Origin: Gemmatimonadota bacterium | GTDB taxonomy: Bacteria; Gemmatimonadota; Gemmatimonadetes; Gemmatimonadales; Gemmatimonadaceae | Direction of reading: 5' to 3' | NCBI GenBank assembly: GCA_016712265.1 | Contig: JADJRJ010000028.1 | Span: 1 to 64,000 of the forward strand | Length of the DNA stretch: 64,000 nucleotides | Part shown: positions 37,442-46,491 of the stretch, in pieces | How the letters are laid out: each line of letters begins with the position of its first letter | Position numbering within the stretch: position 1 is the first letter of the stretch | Made by a program: the position numbers and the translations under genes | Notes under the pieces: generated by a model | Seen by the model: the letters and a program-made list of their open reading frames with translations, nothing else | Told to the model about the DNA's origin: nothing | Database searches by the model: none

Positions 37442-39352
37442 ATGCGACGACGTCACACGCTATTCCCCGTTGCGCTGCTCGGCGCCTTCCTCACCGGCTG
37501 TTGCGACGTGGCCACGCTCTGCGGCGAAAGCGAAAGCGAAGCGCTCGTGACCGGGCTCCGGTTGACCGCCGACAGCCTTGCCGTGCGCGTGGCGCCCACC
37601 ACGTCGGGGATCATCACGCTGTCCCTCACCAGCAGCGAACCCACGGCGCATACCCTGCAACTGCTCCAGCCCAACGGCGACATCACCGCCAAGCTGGGTA
37701 CGACGTCCCTGGTTCCGGGAGGGACGACGTCCCTGCAGGTCTCCGCCTTGTCGACCGCGACGCCGACCAGTCGGGCGTTGCTCCAGGTCGTCGCCTCGCT
37801 CCGGAACGCCGCCGATACGTTGACGATCACCACCGAAGTGATTCCGCCGTTCACGCTGGGCGTCAGTGGCACGTTCACCGACACGGCGGGGTCGCGATTC
37901 ACCGGCACGGCCACCATGGATCGTGTGCCGGGTTTTACCGATCCGGTCAGCCTGGCGATCACCGGCCTCCCGGCGGGCTGGGTCGTGACGCTCCCGTCAA
38001 GGGCGACCACCAGTGTGGTCCCGTTCACCCTGGCGAGCCCGCCTAACGCCAACCCCGGCCTCTATCTGGTGCAGTTGACGGCGACCTACGGCGCCACCAC
38101 GATCCAGCGCCAGTTCACGCTGCGGATCACGCAGAACCTTCCCCCGCCGGACATCGCCCTCTCGCTGCAGCCTGCCGGGTTGAGTGTGGAGCAGGGGCAG
38201 GGTGGATCGTACCTCGTGTCGATCGCCCGCACCGCGCCCGGGATCGGGCTGGCCACGATGGGAGTCACCGGGCTTCCGGCCGGTGCCGCCGGTGCGTTTA
38301 CCCCCGCCGCCGCCAACGACACCACGCGGCTCGCGATCACGACACTGGCGACCACGCCACCTGGTACCTACACGCTGACAGTAACCGGCGTTGCCGGCAC
38401 CATCAGCCGACAAGCCACCGCCACACTCACAGTGACCGCGGCGCCGCCGCCACCTTCGCTCGCGCTCTCGGTTGCGCCCACCGCGCTGACGGTCGCCCAG
38501 GGGGCCACAGGTCAGGCGGCGGTCACCATCACACGAGCCAATGGCGCCGGGAACCCGACCCTGGATCTGCAGGGGTTGCCGGCCGGTGTCACGGCAGCCT
38601 TTCTCCCCCCGGTGTCGCCGACGGCCGCCACGCCGCTCGTCCTGTCCGTCGGTGCCGCGGTGGTCCCGGGCACCTACGCGCTCACGGTGCGTGGTGTGGC
38701 CGGCGCCCTCACGGCGACTGCTCCGCTGTCCCTCACCGTGACGGCCCCGACATCCAACTTTACGTTGCAGCTGCCGCCGACGATCACCATCCGCACCGGC
38801 GAAACGGCGTTGATCCCCGTGACCATCTCCCGGACCGGCGGGTTTGTGGGCGTGCAGATCCAGGTCGGGATCAACTCCATCCCGCTCGGTGGGAACGCCT
38901 GGGTCGGTCCGACGACGACACGAGGAGACACCACCACCTTGCAGGTGATCGGTGGGATCCCCGGCACACACCTCGTCTCCATCATCGCGTCGGGGGGAAG
39001 CCTCATCCGGACGGCGGCGATGCAGGTCATAGTGGTGGCGTCCACCACCCCTGATTTCGCGCTGGTGCCTCAGGCGAAGGAACTGACGGTGCCACGCGGG
39101 CAGTTCGTGCCGGCCGTGCTGTTGATCAACAATTACAACGGCTTCAATGGCCCGATCACACTCTCGGCGATCACCGACACACCGGGCAACTATGTGGTGG
39201 ACTTCACGCCGAGTGTGCCGGCGGGCTTCTCCAGTGTGAACGTGCAGATCTACGCGAGCCCGAACATCGCGCCCGGGCCGCACCTGATCGTGTATCGCGG
39301 CGTGTCCAACGGAGTCGAACGGCGCGCGGTGCTGACGATCTTCGTGCAATAG
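37442..39352 (+). CDS. Lipoprotein with repeated Ig-like domains
   Basis: Start ATG 37442. The signal FPVALLGAFLTGCCDVATLC ends with a lipobox Cys. Four or more Ig-like repeats follow, each with a core like ITGLPAGWVVTL, VTGLPAGAAGAFTP, LQGLPAGVTAAFLP. These are the usual (GLPAGxxxxF) pattern of bacterial surface proteins with tandem beta-sandwiches. It ends with RRAVLTIFV. It is probably displayed on the outer membrane. Function (adhesion, sugar binding) unknown. Confidence 0.85.
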   Translation: MRRRHTLFPVALLGAFLTGCCDVATLCGESESEALVTGLRLTADSLAVRVAPTTSGIITLSLTSSEPTAHTLQLLQPNGDITAKLGTTSLVPGGTTSLQVSALSTATPTSRALLQVVASLRNAADTLTITTEVIPPFTLGVSGTFTDTAGSRFTGTATMDRVPGFTDPVSLAITGLPAGWVVTLPSRATTSVVPFTLASPPNANPGLYLVQLTATYGATTIQRQFTLRITQNLPPPDIALSLQPAGLSVEQGQGGSYLVSIARTAPGIGLATMGVTGLPAGAAGAFTPAAANDTTRLAITTLATTPPGTYTLTVTGVAGTISRQATATLTVTAAPPPPSLALSVAPTALTVAQGATGQAAVTITRANGAGNPTLDLQGLPAGVTAAFLPPVSPTAATPLVLSVGAAVVPGTYALTVRGVAGALTATAPLSLTVTAPTSNFTLQLPPTITIRTGETALIPVTISRTGGFVGVQIQVGINSIPLGGNAWVGPTTTRGDTTTLQVIGGIPGTHLVSIIASGGSLIRTAAMQVIVVASTTPDFALVPQAKELTVPRGQFVPAVLLINNYNGFNGPITLSAITDTPGNYVVDFTPSVPAGFSSVNVQIYASPNIAPGPHLIVYRGVSNGVERRAVLTIFVQ

Positions 39353-39361
39353 AACTGGTGA

Positions 39362-39380
39362 GCGGGCTGCCATGGCCCGC
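39362..39380. terminator. Hairpin after the Ig-like lipoprotein gene
   Basis: GCGGGC and GCCCGC form a six-base stem with a seven-base loop ten bases past the stop. It lacks a T-run. Another weaker inverted repeat lies further along. Confidence 0.4.
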
Positions 39381-39516
39381 CAGGGACGTATCGAGAGGGG
39401 GCGTGTCGGGAATCGACCGCCCCTTCCGCTTGCCATCCCAGCACGGGATGCGTGGAACGGTCCCGGCGAGCCCGGGGCACCCTCGGGCACTTCTCACTTT
39501 CCCGAGGATGGATCCG

Positions 39517-39954
39517 ATGCGTTGGCACTCTGTGGTATTCGCCGTGGGAGCCTTTGCCCTTTCGCTCGCAGGTTGCTCTGACCAGACGTCGGCCATCGTC
39601 AGCGGCGACGCCGAGCGCGAGCAGCTCGTCCAGCGCACGATGGCGCTCCAGGCGAGCGTCGTTGCCACGGGCCAGATCAACGCCGAACAACGCCGCGAGC
39701 TCGAAGAGATCACGCAGGATATCGTGGAATGGCAGGGACGCACCGGGCGATCCGATCTCTCGGTGTCTTCGTCCCGTCCTGCCCAGGGCGACGGAACCGC
39801 GGCCCTCATCTCCAAGGGACCGACGCCGACACCGTGCCCGTCGTGCCCGCCGGTCAAGGTGGACGCCACTCACATCTGCTTCCTGGTGCAGGGCTGGTGT
39901 TCCCCGAAGGACGGCCTCATCAGGGGTTGTGTGTACACCTGCATCTCGATCTGA
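39517..39954 (+). CDS. Small Cys-rich lipoprotein
   Basis: AGGATGG before ATG 39517 is a good ribosome site, so this start was chosen. The signal VFAVGAFALSLAGCSDQ ends in a lipobox Cys. The mature part has a charged helix (INAEQRRELEEITQDIVEW) and a C-terminal region with six Cys (PCPSCPP, HICFLVQGWC, RGCVYTC). Disulfides or metal binding are likely outside the cytoplasm. No family is recognised. It is followed by another small lipoprotein. Confidence 0.75.
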   Translation: MRWHSVVFAVGAFALSLAGCSDQTSAIVSGDAEREQLVQRTMALQASVVATGQINAEQRRELEEITQDIVEWQGRTGRSDLSVSSSRPAQGDGTAALISKGPTPTPCPSCPPVKVDATHICFLVQGWCSPKDGLIRGCVYTCISI

Positions 39955-40088
39955 CCGGTCCGGGTTCTCGCGGTGTGCCCGGATTGGCTGGCCGTCGCGA
40001 GAGCTGTCGGGTTTGGGAGGCCGGTTCCGCTTACCCAGTGACCGGCCGAGGGCGGCCGGTGCATTCACACTCCCTTTCGGAGGACACC

Positions 40089-40256
40089 ATGAAGGCCGTC
40101 TTTGCCGTCGTTGCTGCAGCGCTTACGCTCACGGGTTGTTCCAGCGCCACCGGACCGGTAGATCGCGAGGCCGCAAATCGCGCGGCGATCGCCAAGCGGA
40201 ACCTCGAGGCCGCGACGAAGGTGCCGGAAGTCTCGAAAAGACTCGCCGCGAACTAG
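40089..40256 (+). CDS. Very small lipoprotein
   Basis: A clear ribosome site (GGAGGA) precedes ATG 40089. MKAVFAVVAAALTLTGCSSA is a textbook lipoprotein signal. Only about 38 residues remain after processing; they form a charged helix (AANRAAIAKRNLEAATKVPE). No known function. It may be expressed with its upstream neighbour or from its own promoter in the 130 bases before. Confidence 0.7.
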   Translation: MKAVFAVVAAALTLTGCSSATGPVDREAANRAAIAKRNLEAATKVPEVSKRLAAN

Positions 40257-40262
40257 AGCGGC

Positions 40263-41684
40263 GTGCCCGGCGTGTCGATCGAGCCCCTGTTTCAGGATCG
40301 GCATGCCGCTGGCGTTGCTCTCGCCAGCCGGCTCCTGCGCAGTGCTTGGGGCGCGGACGCGGTAGTCCTGGGCATGGCGCGAGGCGGCGTTGCGGTCGCG
40401 GCGCCGATTGCGAGGGCCCTCAACGCACCACTGGACACCGTTGTCGCCCGCAAGCTCGGCGTACCGGGGATCGAGGAGGTCGCTTTTGGCGCGATCGCTG
40501 AAGGCGACCACCAGCCCGTCCTGGACGGCGTCCACGATTTCATTGGACTCCCGCGTGCGGTGGTGGGTCTGACCACGGCTCGCGAACGCCGCGAGGTCGC
40601 GCGGCGCGTCGATCAGTATCGCGATGGCCAGCCGCTTCGCAACCTCGCGGGTCGCACGGTGATCGTCGTGGACGATGGGCTGGCGAGTGGCGCGACGCTT
40701 GTGGCCGCTGGCCGCGCGCTGCGACGCCACCGACCACGGCGATTGGTGGCCGCGACTCCCGTTGCATCCAAAGAGGGACTGCAGGCCGTGTGTCCCACGT
40801 TCGATGAGGTCGTTGCCCTCGCCACTCCCGAACCGTTCGGCACGGTCTCCGATTGGTACCGCGACTTCTCGCCGGTGGACGACGCGGCGGTGCGCGCCCT
40901 CCTTGGTCGTTCGCCGTTGGTTCGAACCCATGACGTCGAGCCAAGTGCCAACGAGGTGGAGCAGCCGGTCACCATCCCCACGGGGGAAGCGGGTGACGCC
41001 ATGATTGGCGACCTCGGTGCACCACGTGGCGCACAGGGGCTCGTGATCTTCGCGCACGGGGGTGGGAGCAGTCGAGGGAGCTATCGCAATCGCTACCTCG
41101 CGGCGCGCCTGAGGCTCGCTGGATGGGCCACGCTGCGCGTCGACCTGCTCCTGGACCGCGAACGCCAAGCCGACGACGACGGCGACATGCGATTCGACAT
41201 CGAAAGGATCACGGGGCGACTCCTCGCCGCGACCCGCTGGTGCCGTGTCACACGCGTCACCGGGTACGGACGCACCGTGTTGTTTGGGGCGAGTACCGGC
41301 GCTGCCGCGGCGATGGGGGTGGCCGCCGTCATGCCGCATGACATCGCGGGGGTGGTGGCGCGCGGCGGGCGCATCGACCTGGCCGCAGCATCGCTCACCC
41401 ACGTCCGTGCGCCATCGCTGCTCGTCGTTGGAGCTGCCGACACGGAGACCCTGCAGCGCACCCGCGGCTGTGCCGGGCAGCTCGGAGGGTCGGTCACGTG
41501 GCGCACCATCCGCCACGCGGGCCACACCTTCGAGGAGATCGGCGCCCTCGGAAGGGTGGGGGAAGTGGTGACCTCGTGGCTCGCCAGTCGGCAGCGGCGC
41601 TATCGCCTGCACCGATGGATGAACGCGCACCACCTCTGGCCGGGCATGACCCGTGGTGGTAACGTCGCCCAACAGCGCGCCTGA
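40263..41684 (+). CDS. Phosphoribosyltransferase fused to dienelactone-hydrolase-like domain
   Basis: GTG 40263 starts a 473-residue fusion. The N-terminal half is a type I phosphoribosyltransferase-like domain with TVIVVDDGLASGATLVAAGR, the PRPP site. The C-terminal half is an alpha/beta hydrolase: VIFAHGGGSSRGSYRNRYLA, the nucleophile position GASTGAAAAMG (Ser), and IRHAGHTFEEIG with the likely catalytic His. Such fusions are widespread in soil bacteria; their substrate is not known. It starts seven bases after the tiny lipoprotein gene. Confidence 0.88.
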   Translation: MPGVSIEPLFQDRHAAGVALASRLLRSAWGADAVVLGMARGGVAVAAPIARALNAPLDTVVARKLGVPGIEEVAFGAIAEGDHQPVLDGVHDFIGLPRAVVGLTTARERREVARRVDQYRDGQPLRNLAGRTVIVVDDGLASGATLVAAGRALRRHRPRRLVAATPVASKEGLQAVCPTFDEVVALATPEPFGTVSDWYRDFSPVDDAAVRALLGRSPLVRTHDVEPSANEVEQPVTIPTGEAGDAMIGDLGAPRGAQGLVIFAHGGGSSRGSYRNRYLAARLRLAGWATLRVDLLLDRERQADDDGDMRFDIERITGRLLAATRWCRVTRVTGYGRTVLFGASTGAAAAMGVAAVMPHDIAGVVARGGRIDLAAASLTHVRAPSLLVVGAADTETLQRTRGCAGQLGGSVTWRTIRHAGHTFEEIGALGRVGEVVTSWLASRQRRYRLHRWMNAHHLWPGMTRGGNVAQQRA

Positions 41685-41709
41685 CGCTCGCCAACCAACG
41701 GGGAACGCC

Positions 41710-44319
41710 GTGCCTCAGATCGATCCCGCCCTGTGGGCTCGGCTCAGCCCACTGCTCGACCAGGCCATCGACCTCACGTCCGAGGCGCGAGCCGCATGGC
41801 TGCAGGAGCTCGCCACGCGGTCCCCGGAACTGGTCGCACCGCTCACCGAACTTCTCTCCGCCGACGCGCGCGCCGACGCCCGCGGCTTTCTCGCCGCACC
41901 GCATGGGGCGACCCTGGCCGGGCGCGTGGTGGGACAGTACACCCTGGTCCGGCCGCTCGGGCATGGCGGGATGGGATCCGTGTGGCTCGCGCAACGCACC
42001 GACGGACGGTTCGAGGGGTACGCCGCGGTCAAGCTGATGAGCCTGGCCCTGATGAGCGAGACTGGCCAGGAGCGGTTTCGCCGCGAGGGCACCGCCCTGG
42101 CGCGCCTGGCGCATCCTGCTATTGCTCGTTTGCTTGATGCCGGCGTCGCGCCATCGGGACAACCATACCTCGTCCTGGAGTATGTGGACGGGAAGCACAT
42201 CGATGCACATGCCACGGCGTTCGGGCTGTCGGCGACCGCGCGCATCAACCTGGTGCTGCAGGTGCTCGATGCCGTGGGACACGCCCACGCCAACCTGATC
42301 GTCCATCGCGACCTGAAGCCGTCGAACATCCTGGTCACGGCGGACGGCCAGGTGAAGTTGCTCGATTTCGGCATCGCGAGGCTGCTTCACGGTGAGGGAG
42401 ATCCATCGCGGTCGGCGCTGACTTCGGATGGAGGAAGCGCGTTCACGCCGGACTACGCCTCGCCGGAGCAACTCAAGGGGGAGCCGATCACCACGGCGAC
42501 CGATGTCTACGCGCTCGGCGTCTTGCTGTACTTGCTGCTGTCCGGCCGCCACCCCACGCGTGGGGAGAGCCCCACGCCGGCGGAAGCGCTCCGCGGCGTG
42601 CTCGAGGTCGAGCCGCGTCCGCTGGGGCTTGGCGACCTCGATACCGTCATCGCGAAGGCGCTGAAGAAGGACCCCGCGGAGCGCTACGCCACGGTGGCGG
42701 CGTTTGGCGACGACCTGCGGCGGTACCTGGGTCACGAGCCGGTGAGCGCGCGGCCCGATGCGTTCAGCTATCGCGCGCGCAAGTTCCTGCGACGTCACCG
42801 TGCGCCGGTGGCGCTCGCGGCAGGTGTGATCGCCGTCCTCGTTGGCGCGACGGTGTTCAGCGTCCGTCAGGCGGGGCACGCGGAGGCCGAGCGCGATGCC
42901 GCGGTGCTCGCCGAGCGGCGCGCGACGGCGCGCACCGAACTCCAAGCCGTTCTCGCCAGCGACCCACGCGGTCCCGACGGTCTGCCGCTCAGCAGCGCGC
43001 AGCGGATCGCCCTCGCCGAGGAGGTGCTCGTCAGGCAATTCCGCGACGAACCCTGGCTCGTGTCCGAAGTGATGTCGGACTTATCCCAGCGCCTCGGCGA
43101 GTCGCTGGACCGCAACGGCCAACGGGCAATGCTCGCGCGTGCCGCGCGGATCGCCAGTGAGGGCGACGGTGCCCCAGCCCAGCTCGCCCTCGCCCACTGC
43201 CTGCGCGCGACGAGCTTCTGGGATGACGACCTGGTGGACTCGGTGCGCGCCCAAGTGTCTGTTGCGCAAGCCGCGCTCGCGCGGCTCACGGGCCCGATAG
43301 ATCCGACGCTTCGTGCCCTCTGCCTCGAGGCGGAAGGCAAGTTGCTTCAGGCGAGCGGGAAGGGCGACACGGCCGTCGCGCTGCTTTCCCAGGCCGTGGC
43401 ACTCCTCAAGGACGCCGATGTGCGCCGCTTGTCCCTGGCCGTCGCGCTCTCGGATATCATGCGCCTCGCGGGTCGGCAACGAGACGCCGTGGCCGTCCAA
43501 CAGGAGCAGCTCAACGCCATGGTGCGGGTCGGTTACGCAAACACCGAGGCCTTTCCCAACGTCGTCACCTACCTGGATCGCACACTCGCGGATCTCGGCG
43601 AGTTCCACCTCGCCGATTCGCTGGTGGGCCAGTTCATCCGGGAGCGCGAGGCGAGCGCCGGGGTTGGTCGGGTGCCACTCCTGCTCGCTTTCATCTTCGG
43701 GATGAACAAGCAACGACTCGGTGAGGTGGACTCCGCGGATCAGTGGATCACGCGGGCGACAGCGGGTGAGTGGCAGCAGGGGGGGACCATGACCAACTGG
43801 CTACCATCGACCCTCGCCCTGGTTCGGGCCAGTCAGGGCCGATTGGCCGAGGCACGCGCTGCCGCCGCGCAGCTGCCGGGAGGGCTGAGGGGTCGCCGCG
43901 CGACGGCGGCGATGGTGCGCGCGACGCTCCTCCGCGCCGAGGGACGCTCCGCGGCTGCGGTGCGTTTGTTGGAGGATGAGTTGGCCGCGCTCTACGCGGA
44001 AGCACCCACGACGCTGTCACTGTTCACCCTCCCGCTCGTGACCGCCGGGGAGTGGCGGCTCGCGGCGGGCGATGCGCGTGGCGCTGATTCCCTCGCGCAA
44101 CTCGGCTGGCGGGCTGCGGTCCTCGACTCGCTCGCGCCACTCCGGAGCGGACTCGCGGGCCGCGCGGACCTGTTGCGGGCCCAGGCATTGCGAGCGCGGG
44201 GTGATACGACGGGGCTCCGGGTGGTGGCGAAGCGGTCCGTGGTCGCCCTCACGAATGGGTACGGTGCCACCAACGCGTGGACGCGCACCGCCATCACACT
44301 CCGCGACTCGCTCCGCTGA
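41710..44319 (+). CDS. Membrane serine/threonine protein kinase with helical sensor domain
   Basis: GTG 41710, preceded by GGGG. The short N-terminal region is like that of other kinases of this type (LLDQAIDLTSEARAAWLQEL). The kinase domain covers about residues 75-345: VRPLGHGGMGSVWLAQ (Gly loop), AAVKLM (Lys), IVHRDLKPSNILV (catalytic), LLDFGIARLL (Mg) and DYASPEQL. A membrane segment, VALAAGVIAVLVGATVFSV, lies near residues 362-385. The rest is mostly helical and TPR-like, placed outside. It is convergent with an ECF sigma gene 16 bases away, a pairing common in this type of genome. Confidence 0.9.
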   Translation: MPQIDPALWARLSPLLDQAIDLTSEARAAWLQELATRSPELVAPLTELLSADARADARGFLAAPHGATLAGRVVGQYTLVRPLGHGGMGSVWLAQRTDGRFEGYAAVKLMSLALMSETGQERFRREGTALARLAHPAIARLLDAGVAPSGQPYLVLEYVDGKHIDAHATAFGLSATARINLVLQVLDAVGHAHANLIVHRDLKPSNILVTADGQVKLLDFGIARLLHGEGDPSRSALTSDGGSAFTPDYASPEQLKGEPITTATDVYALGVLLYLLLSGRHPTRGESPTPAEALRGVLEVEPRPLGLGDLDTVIAKALKKDPAERYATVAAFGDDLRRYLGHEPVSARPDAFSYRARKFLRRHRAPVALAAGVIAVLVGATVFSVRQAGHAEAERDAAVLAERRATARTELQAVLASDPRGPDGLPLSSAQRIALAEEVLVRQFRDEPWLVSEVMSDLSQRLGESLDRNGQRAMLARAARIASEGDGAPAQLALAHCLRATSFWDDDLVDSVRAQVSVAQAALARLTGPIDPTLRALCLEAEGKLLQASGKGDTAVALLSQAVALLKDADVRRLSLAVALSDIMRLAGRQRDAVAVQQEQLNAMVRVGYANTEAFPNVVTYLDRTLADLGEFHLADSLVGQFIREREASAGVGRVPLLLAFIFGMNKQRLGEVDSADQWITRATAGEWQQGGTMTNWLPSTLALVRASQGRLAEARAAAAQLPGGLRGRRATAAMVRATLLRAEGRSAAAVRLLEDELAALYAEAPTTLSLFTLPLVTAGEWRLAAGDARGADSLAQLGWRAAVLDSLAPLRSGLAGRADLLRAQALRARGDTTGLRVVAKRSVVALTNGYGATNAWTRTAITLRDSLR

Positions 44320-44335
44320 GGCTGATCGACCGTCG

Positions 44336-44866
44336 TTAGGCCAGGTCGCCAAGCGCGTGCTGCAGCAGCAACCTCGCTTTTCGCCAGTCGCGCTGAACGG
44401 TGCGCTCGGACGCCCCGCGCAGCTCGGCGATCTCGACAAAGCTGTAACCACAGAAGAAATGCAGGTCGACCAACTGGGCGAGCCGTGGTTCGATGCGGGC
44501 GAGTTCATCCAGTGACTCGGAGAGTCGAACCAGCTCCGTGGCCTCTCCTGGTGCCATCGGGTTGGCGACCGCGTGTGCGCCACCCAGGGTAATCTCAAAG
44601 GCGCCGCCGCCTCGCTTCTGGGCCAATCCGCGGCGCGCGTAGTCGATGATGATGTTGCGCATCGCGCGCGCCGCGTACCCCATGAACTGCCCACGGTCGG
44701 GGAACTGGACCTGGTCCCGCGAGGCGAAGTTGAGGTAGGCCTCGTGCAGCAACGTGGTCGCGCCCAGCGAGAGGTCGGAGCCCACACGCCGTAGCTGGAT
44801 CGACGCCAGGCGGTGCAGCTCGTCGTAGAGCGCGGCGAAGAGGTCGTTGGACGGTGTTTCGGTCAT
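44336..44866 (-). CDS. ECF-family RNA polymerase sigma factor
   Basis: The 176-residue protein from ATG 44866 has sigma region 2 (HEAYLNFASRDQVQFPDRG and FMGYAARAMRNIIIDYARR) and region 4 (HFFCGYSFVEIAELRGASER and TVQRDWRKARLLL). There is no anti-sigma gene next to it. The neighbouring kinase could be the control, as in kinase-linked ECF groups. The stop codon is inside GTTAGGC. Confidence 0.9.
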   Translation of the reverse strand: MTETPSNDLFAALYDELHRLASIQLRRVGSDLSLGATTLLHEAYLNFASRDQVQFPDRGQFMGYAARAMRNIIIDYARRGLAQKRGGGAFEITLGGAHAVANPMAPGEATELVRLSESLDELARIEPRLAQLVDLHFFCGYSFVEIAELRGASERTVQRDWRKARLLLQHALGDLA

Positions 44867-45041
44867 TGCAGCGCCCGGGCTGTCTCTGGGAGCTGCAAAG
44901 GTACGGCGAGATTCGCCCCCTGTCCGCACCCATCCGTGATCGAGCTCAGCCCCCGATGTAACGGCCGCGGCTGCTGCGCGCCAGCTACCGAGTGTCGACG
45001 CTGGCCGCGTCACAAGCTGTGGGCCAGCGTCCCGGGCACGG

Positions 45042-46418
45042 TCACTGCGGAGTGAAGATCTCGGCGCTCGTCGCTGCCCCGACCCCCTGTCCGCCGGCGA
45101 CGAGCACCTTGCCGTTGGCCAGAAGGGCCGCGGCATGGTTCGACCGCGGCACCTGCAGGTCACCGGCCGCCACCCAGCGCCCAGTGGCGGGATCAAACAG
45201 TTCTGCGCTCCGCAGCACCGAGTTGCCGCCGCCGCCAGCCACCAGCACACTCCCGTTGGGGAGGACCGTCGCGGAGTGCGAGATGCGTCCGGTTACCATC
45301 GCTCCCGCGGCCGTCCACGCTCCCGTCGAGGCGTCGTAGAGGTCGGACGCCGGAAAGACGGTGGAGACGAAGTCGCTTCCCCCCGTCAAGAGGACGCGTC
45401 CGTTGGGGAGCGCCACGGCCCGGTGGTACCCTCGGGCGAGGGGCACACCACCGGTCGCGGACCACACCCCGGCTACTGGGTCGAACACTTCAGCGCTCGC
45501 ATGCAGTATCGGTGCGCTGAACGTTCCCGACCCGCCGCCCACGACGAGGACCTTCCCGTTGGGCAGGGTCATGATGGCGTGGCCCGCCCGGGCGACCGAC
45601 AGGTTCATGGCCGGACTCCAACGTCCCGTAGCAGGATCGTAGATCTCCGCCGTTGCGAGGGCATTCAGGTTCGTGCCTGCGCCCGACCCTCCAGCGACGA
45701 GCACCCGGCCATCCGCAAGGAGGGCCGCTTCGGCGATGTTGCGCGGCTCAGACATGCTTCCGGTCGCACTCCACGTGTCCGTTGCCGGGTCGTACAGCTC
45801 GGCGCTTGCCAGTCGGGCTGACAGCTCAATGGAGTAGCCCCCGGCGACGAGGACCTTGCCGTCCCGGAGGCGAATCGCCACATGGTTCGCGCGACCGGTC
45901 GTGAGGCGGCCGGCGGAGCGCCAGCGGCCCGTGCCGGGATCGTACAGCTCGCTTTCCCGAACGGTCTGGAAGGGCGTCCCCAGCACCTGGCCACCGACGG
46001 CCAGGACGCTCCCGTTGGCGAGCACCGTCAACGAGTGCAGCGTACGCCCCGTGGCGAGCGAGCCGGTCAGGCTCCACGGTTGTGCCCGGACCGTGACGGC
46101 GACCTCGGCCGTCTGTCCCTCCGCGGTGGCGCGAATTTGCGCCGTCCCGGCGGCAACCCCGGTCACCAGGCCGCTCGTCGAGACCGAGGCCACAGTCGCC
46201 GCGGTCGAACTCCACGAGATCGCCCGACCCGAGAGTGCGATTCCCCGGGCATCGCGTGCCGTGGCCGTGAGCTGGGTGGTGAGCCCGACCAGGAGCGGCA
46301 CGGGGGGGCCACCGTCGATCGTGACCGACGCGACGACGACCGGCGGTGGCGTCAGCGCCGTCTCGCCACCGCCGCCGCATCCAACGCTGACGATGGCCAA
46401 CAACCAGGGGTATCGCAT
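45042..46418 (-). CDS. Lipoprotein with Ig-like (BIG2) domain and Kelch repeats
   Basis: AGGAGA sits a few bases before ATG 46418, so that start was chosen. YPWLLAIVSVGCGGGGE is a lipoprotein signal. A BIG2 domain (ISWSSTAATVASVSTSG) is followed by seven or so Kelch blades, each with LPNGxVLVAGG and AELYDPATGxW (a LxDGRVLVAGG core). The product is a beta-propeller on the outer surface. Substrate unknown. Confidence 0.88.
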   Translation of the reverse strand: MRYPWLLAIVSVGCGGGGETALTPPPVVVASVTIDGGPPVPLLVGLTTQLTATARDARGIALSGRAISWSSTAATVASVSTSGLVTGVAAGTAQIRATAEGQTAEVAVTVRAQPWSLTGSLATGRTLHSLTVLANGSVLAVGGQVLGTPFQTVRESELYDPGTGRWRSAGRLTTGRANHVAIRLRDGKVLVAGGYSIELSARLASAELYDPATDTWSATGSMSEPRNIAEAALLADGRVLVAGGSGAGTNLNALATAEIYDPATGRWSPAMNLSVARAGHAIMTLPNGKVLVVGGGSGTFSAPILHASAEVFDPVAGVWSATGGVPLARGYHRAVALPNGRVLLTGGSDFVSTVFPASDLYDASTGAWTAAGAMVTGRISHSATVLPNGSVLVAGGGGNSVLRSAELFDPATGRWVAAGDLQVPRSNHAAALLANGKVLVAGGQGVGAATSAEIFTPQ

Positions 46419-46491
46419 TCGTCTCTCCTGCGGGCCGGACACGGCCCGTCACTCTGGAGAGCGGAATCCCCGGCCCGGAGGCGACAGGCAG

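Noticed and set aside
37997..39490. Long open frame (497 codons) on the minus strand
   Set aside because: It lies opposite the Ig-like lipoprotein, has low-complexity Arg/Asp/Gly content and no family; a shadow of the real gene.
40915..40935. GGTTCGAACCC, like a tRNA T-arm
   Set aside because: It is inside the phosphoribosyltransferase fusion gene and no cloverleaf can be drawn around it.
40065..41672. Long open frame (535 codons) on the minus strand
   Set aside because: It is antisense to the phosphoribosyltransferase-hydrolase gene, which has clear motifs.
41494..43038. Long open frame (514 codons) on the minus strand
   Set aside because: It is antisense to the kinase gene and rich in Arg; no motif.
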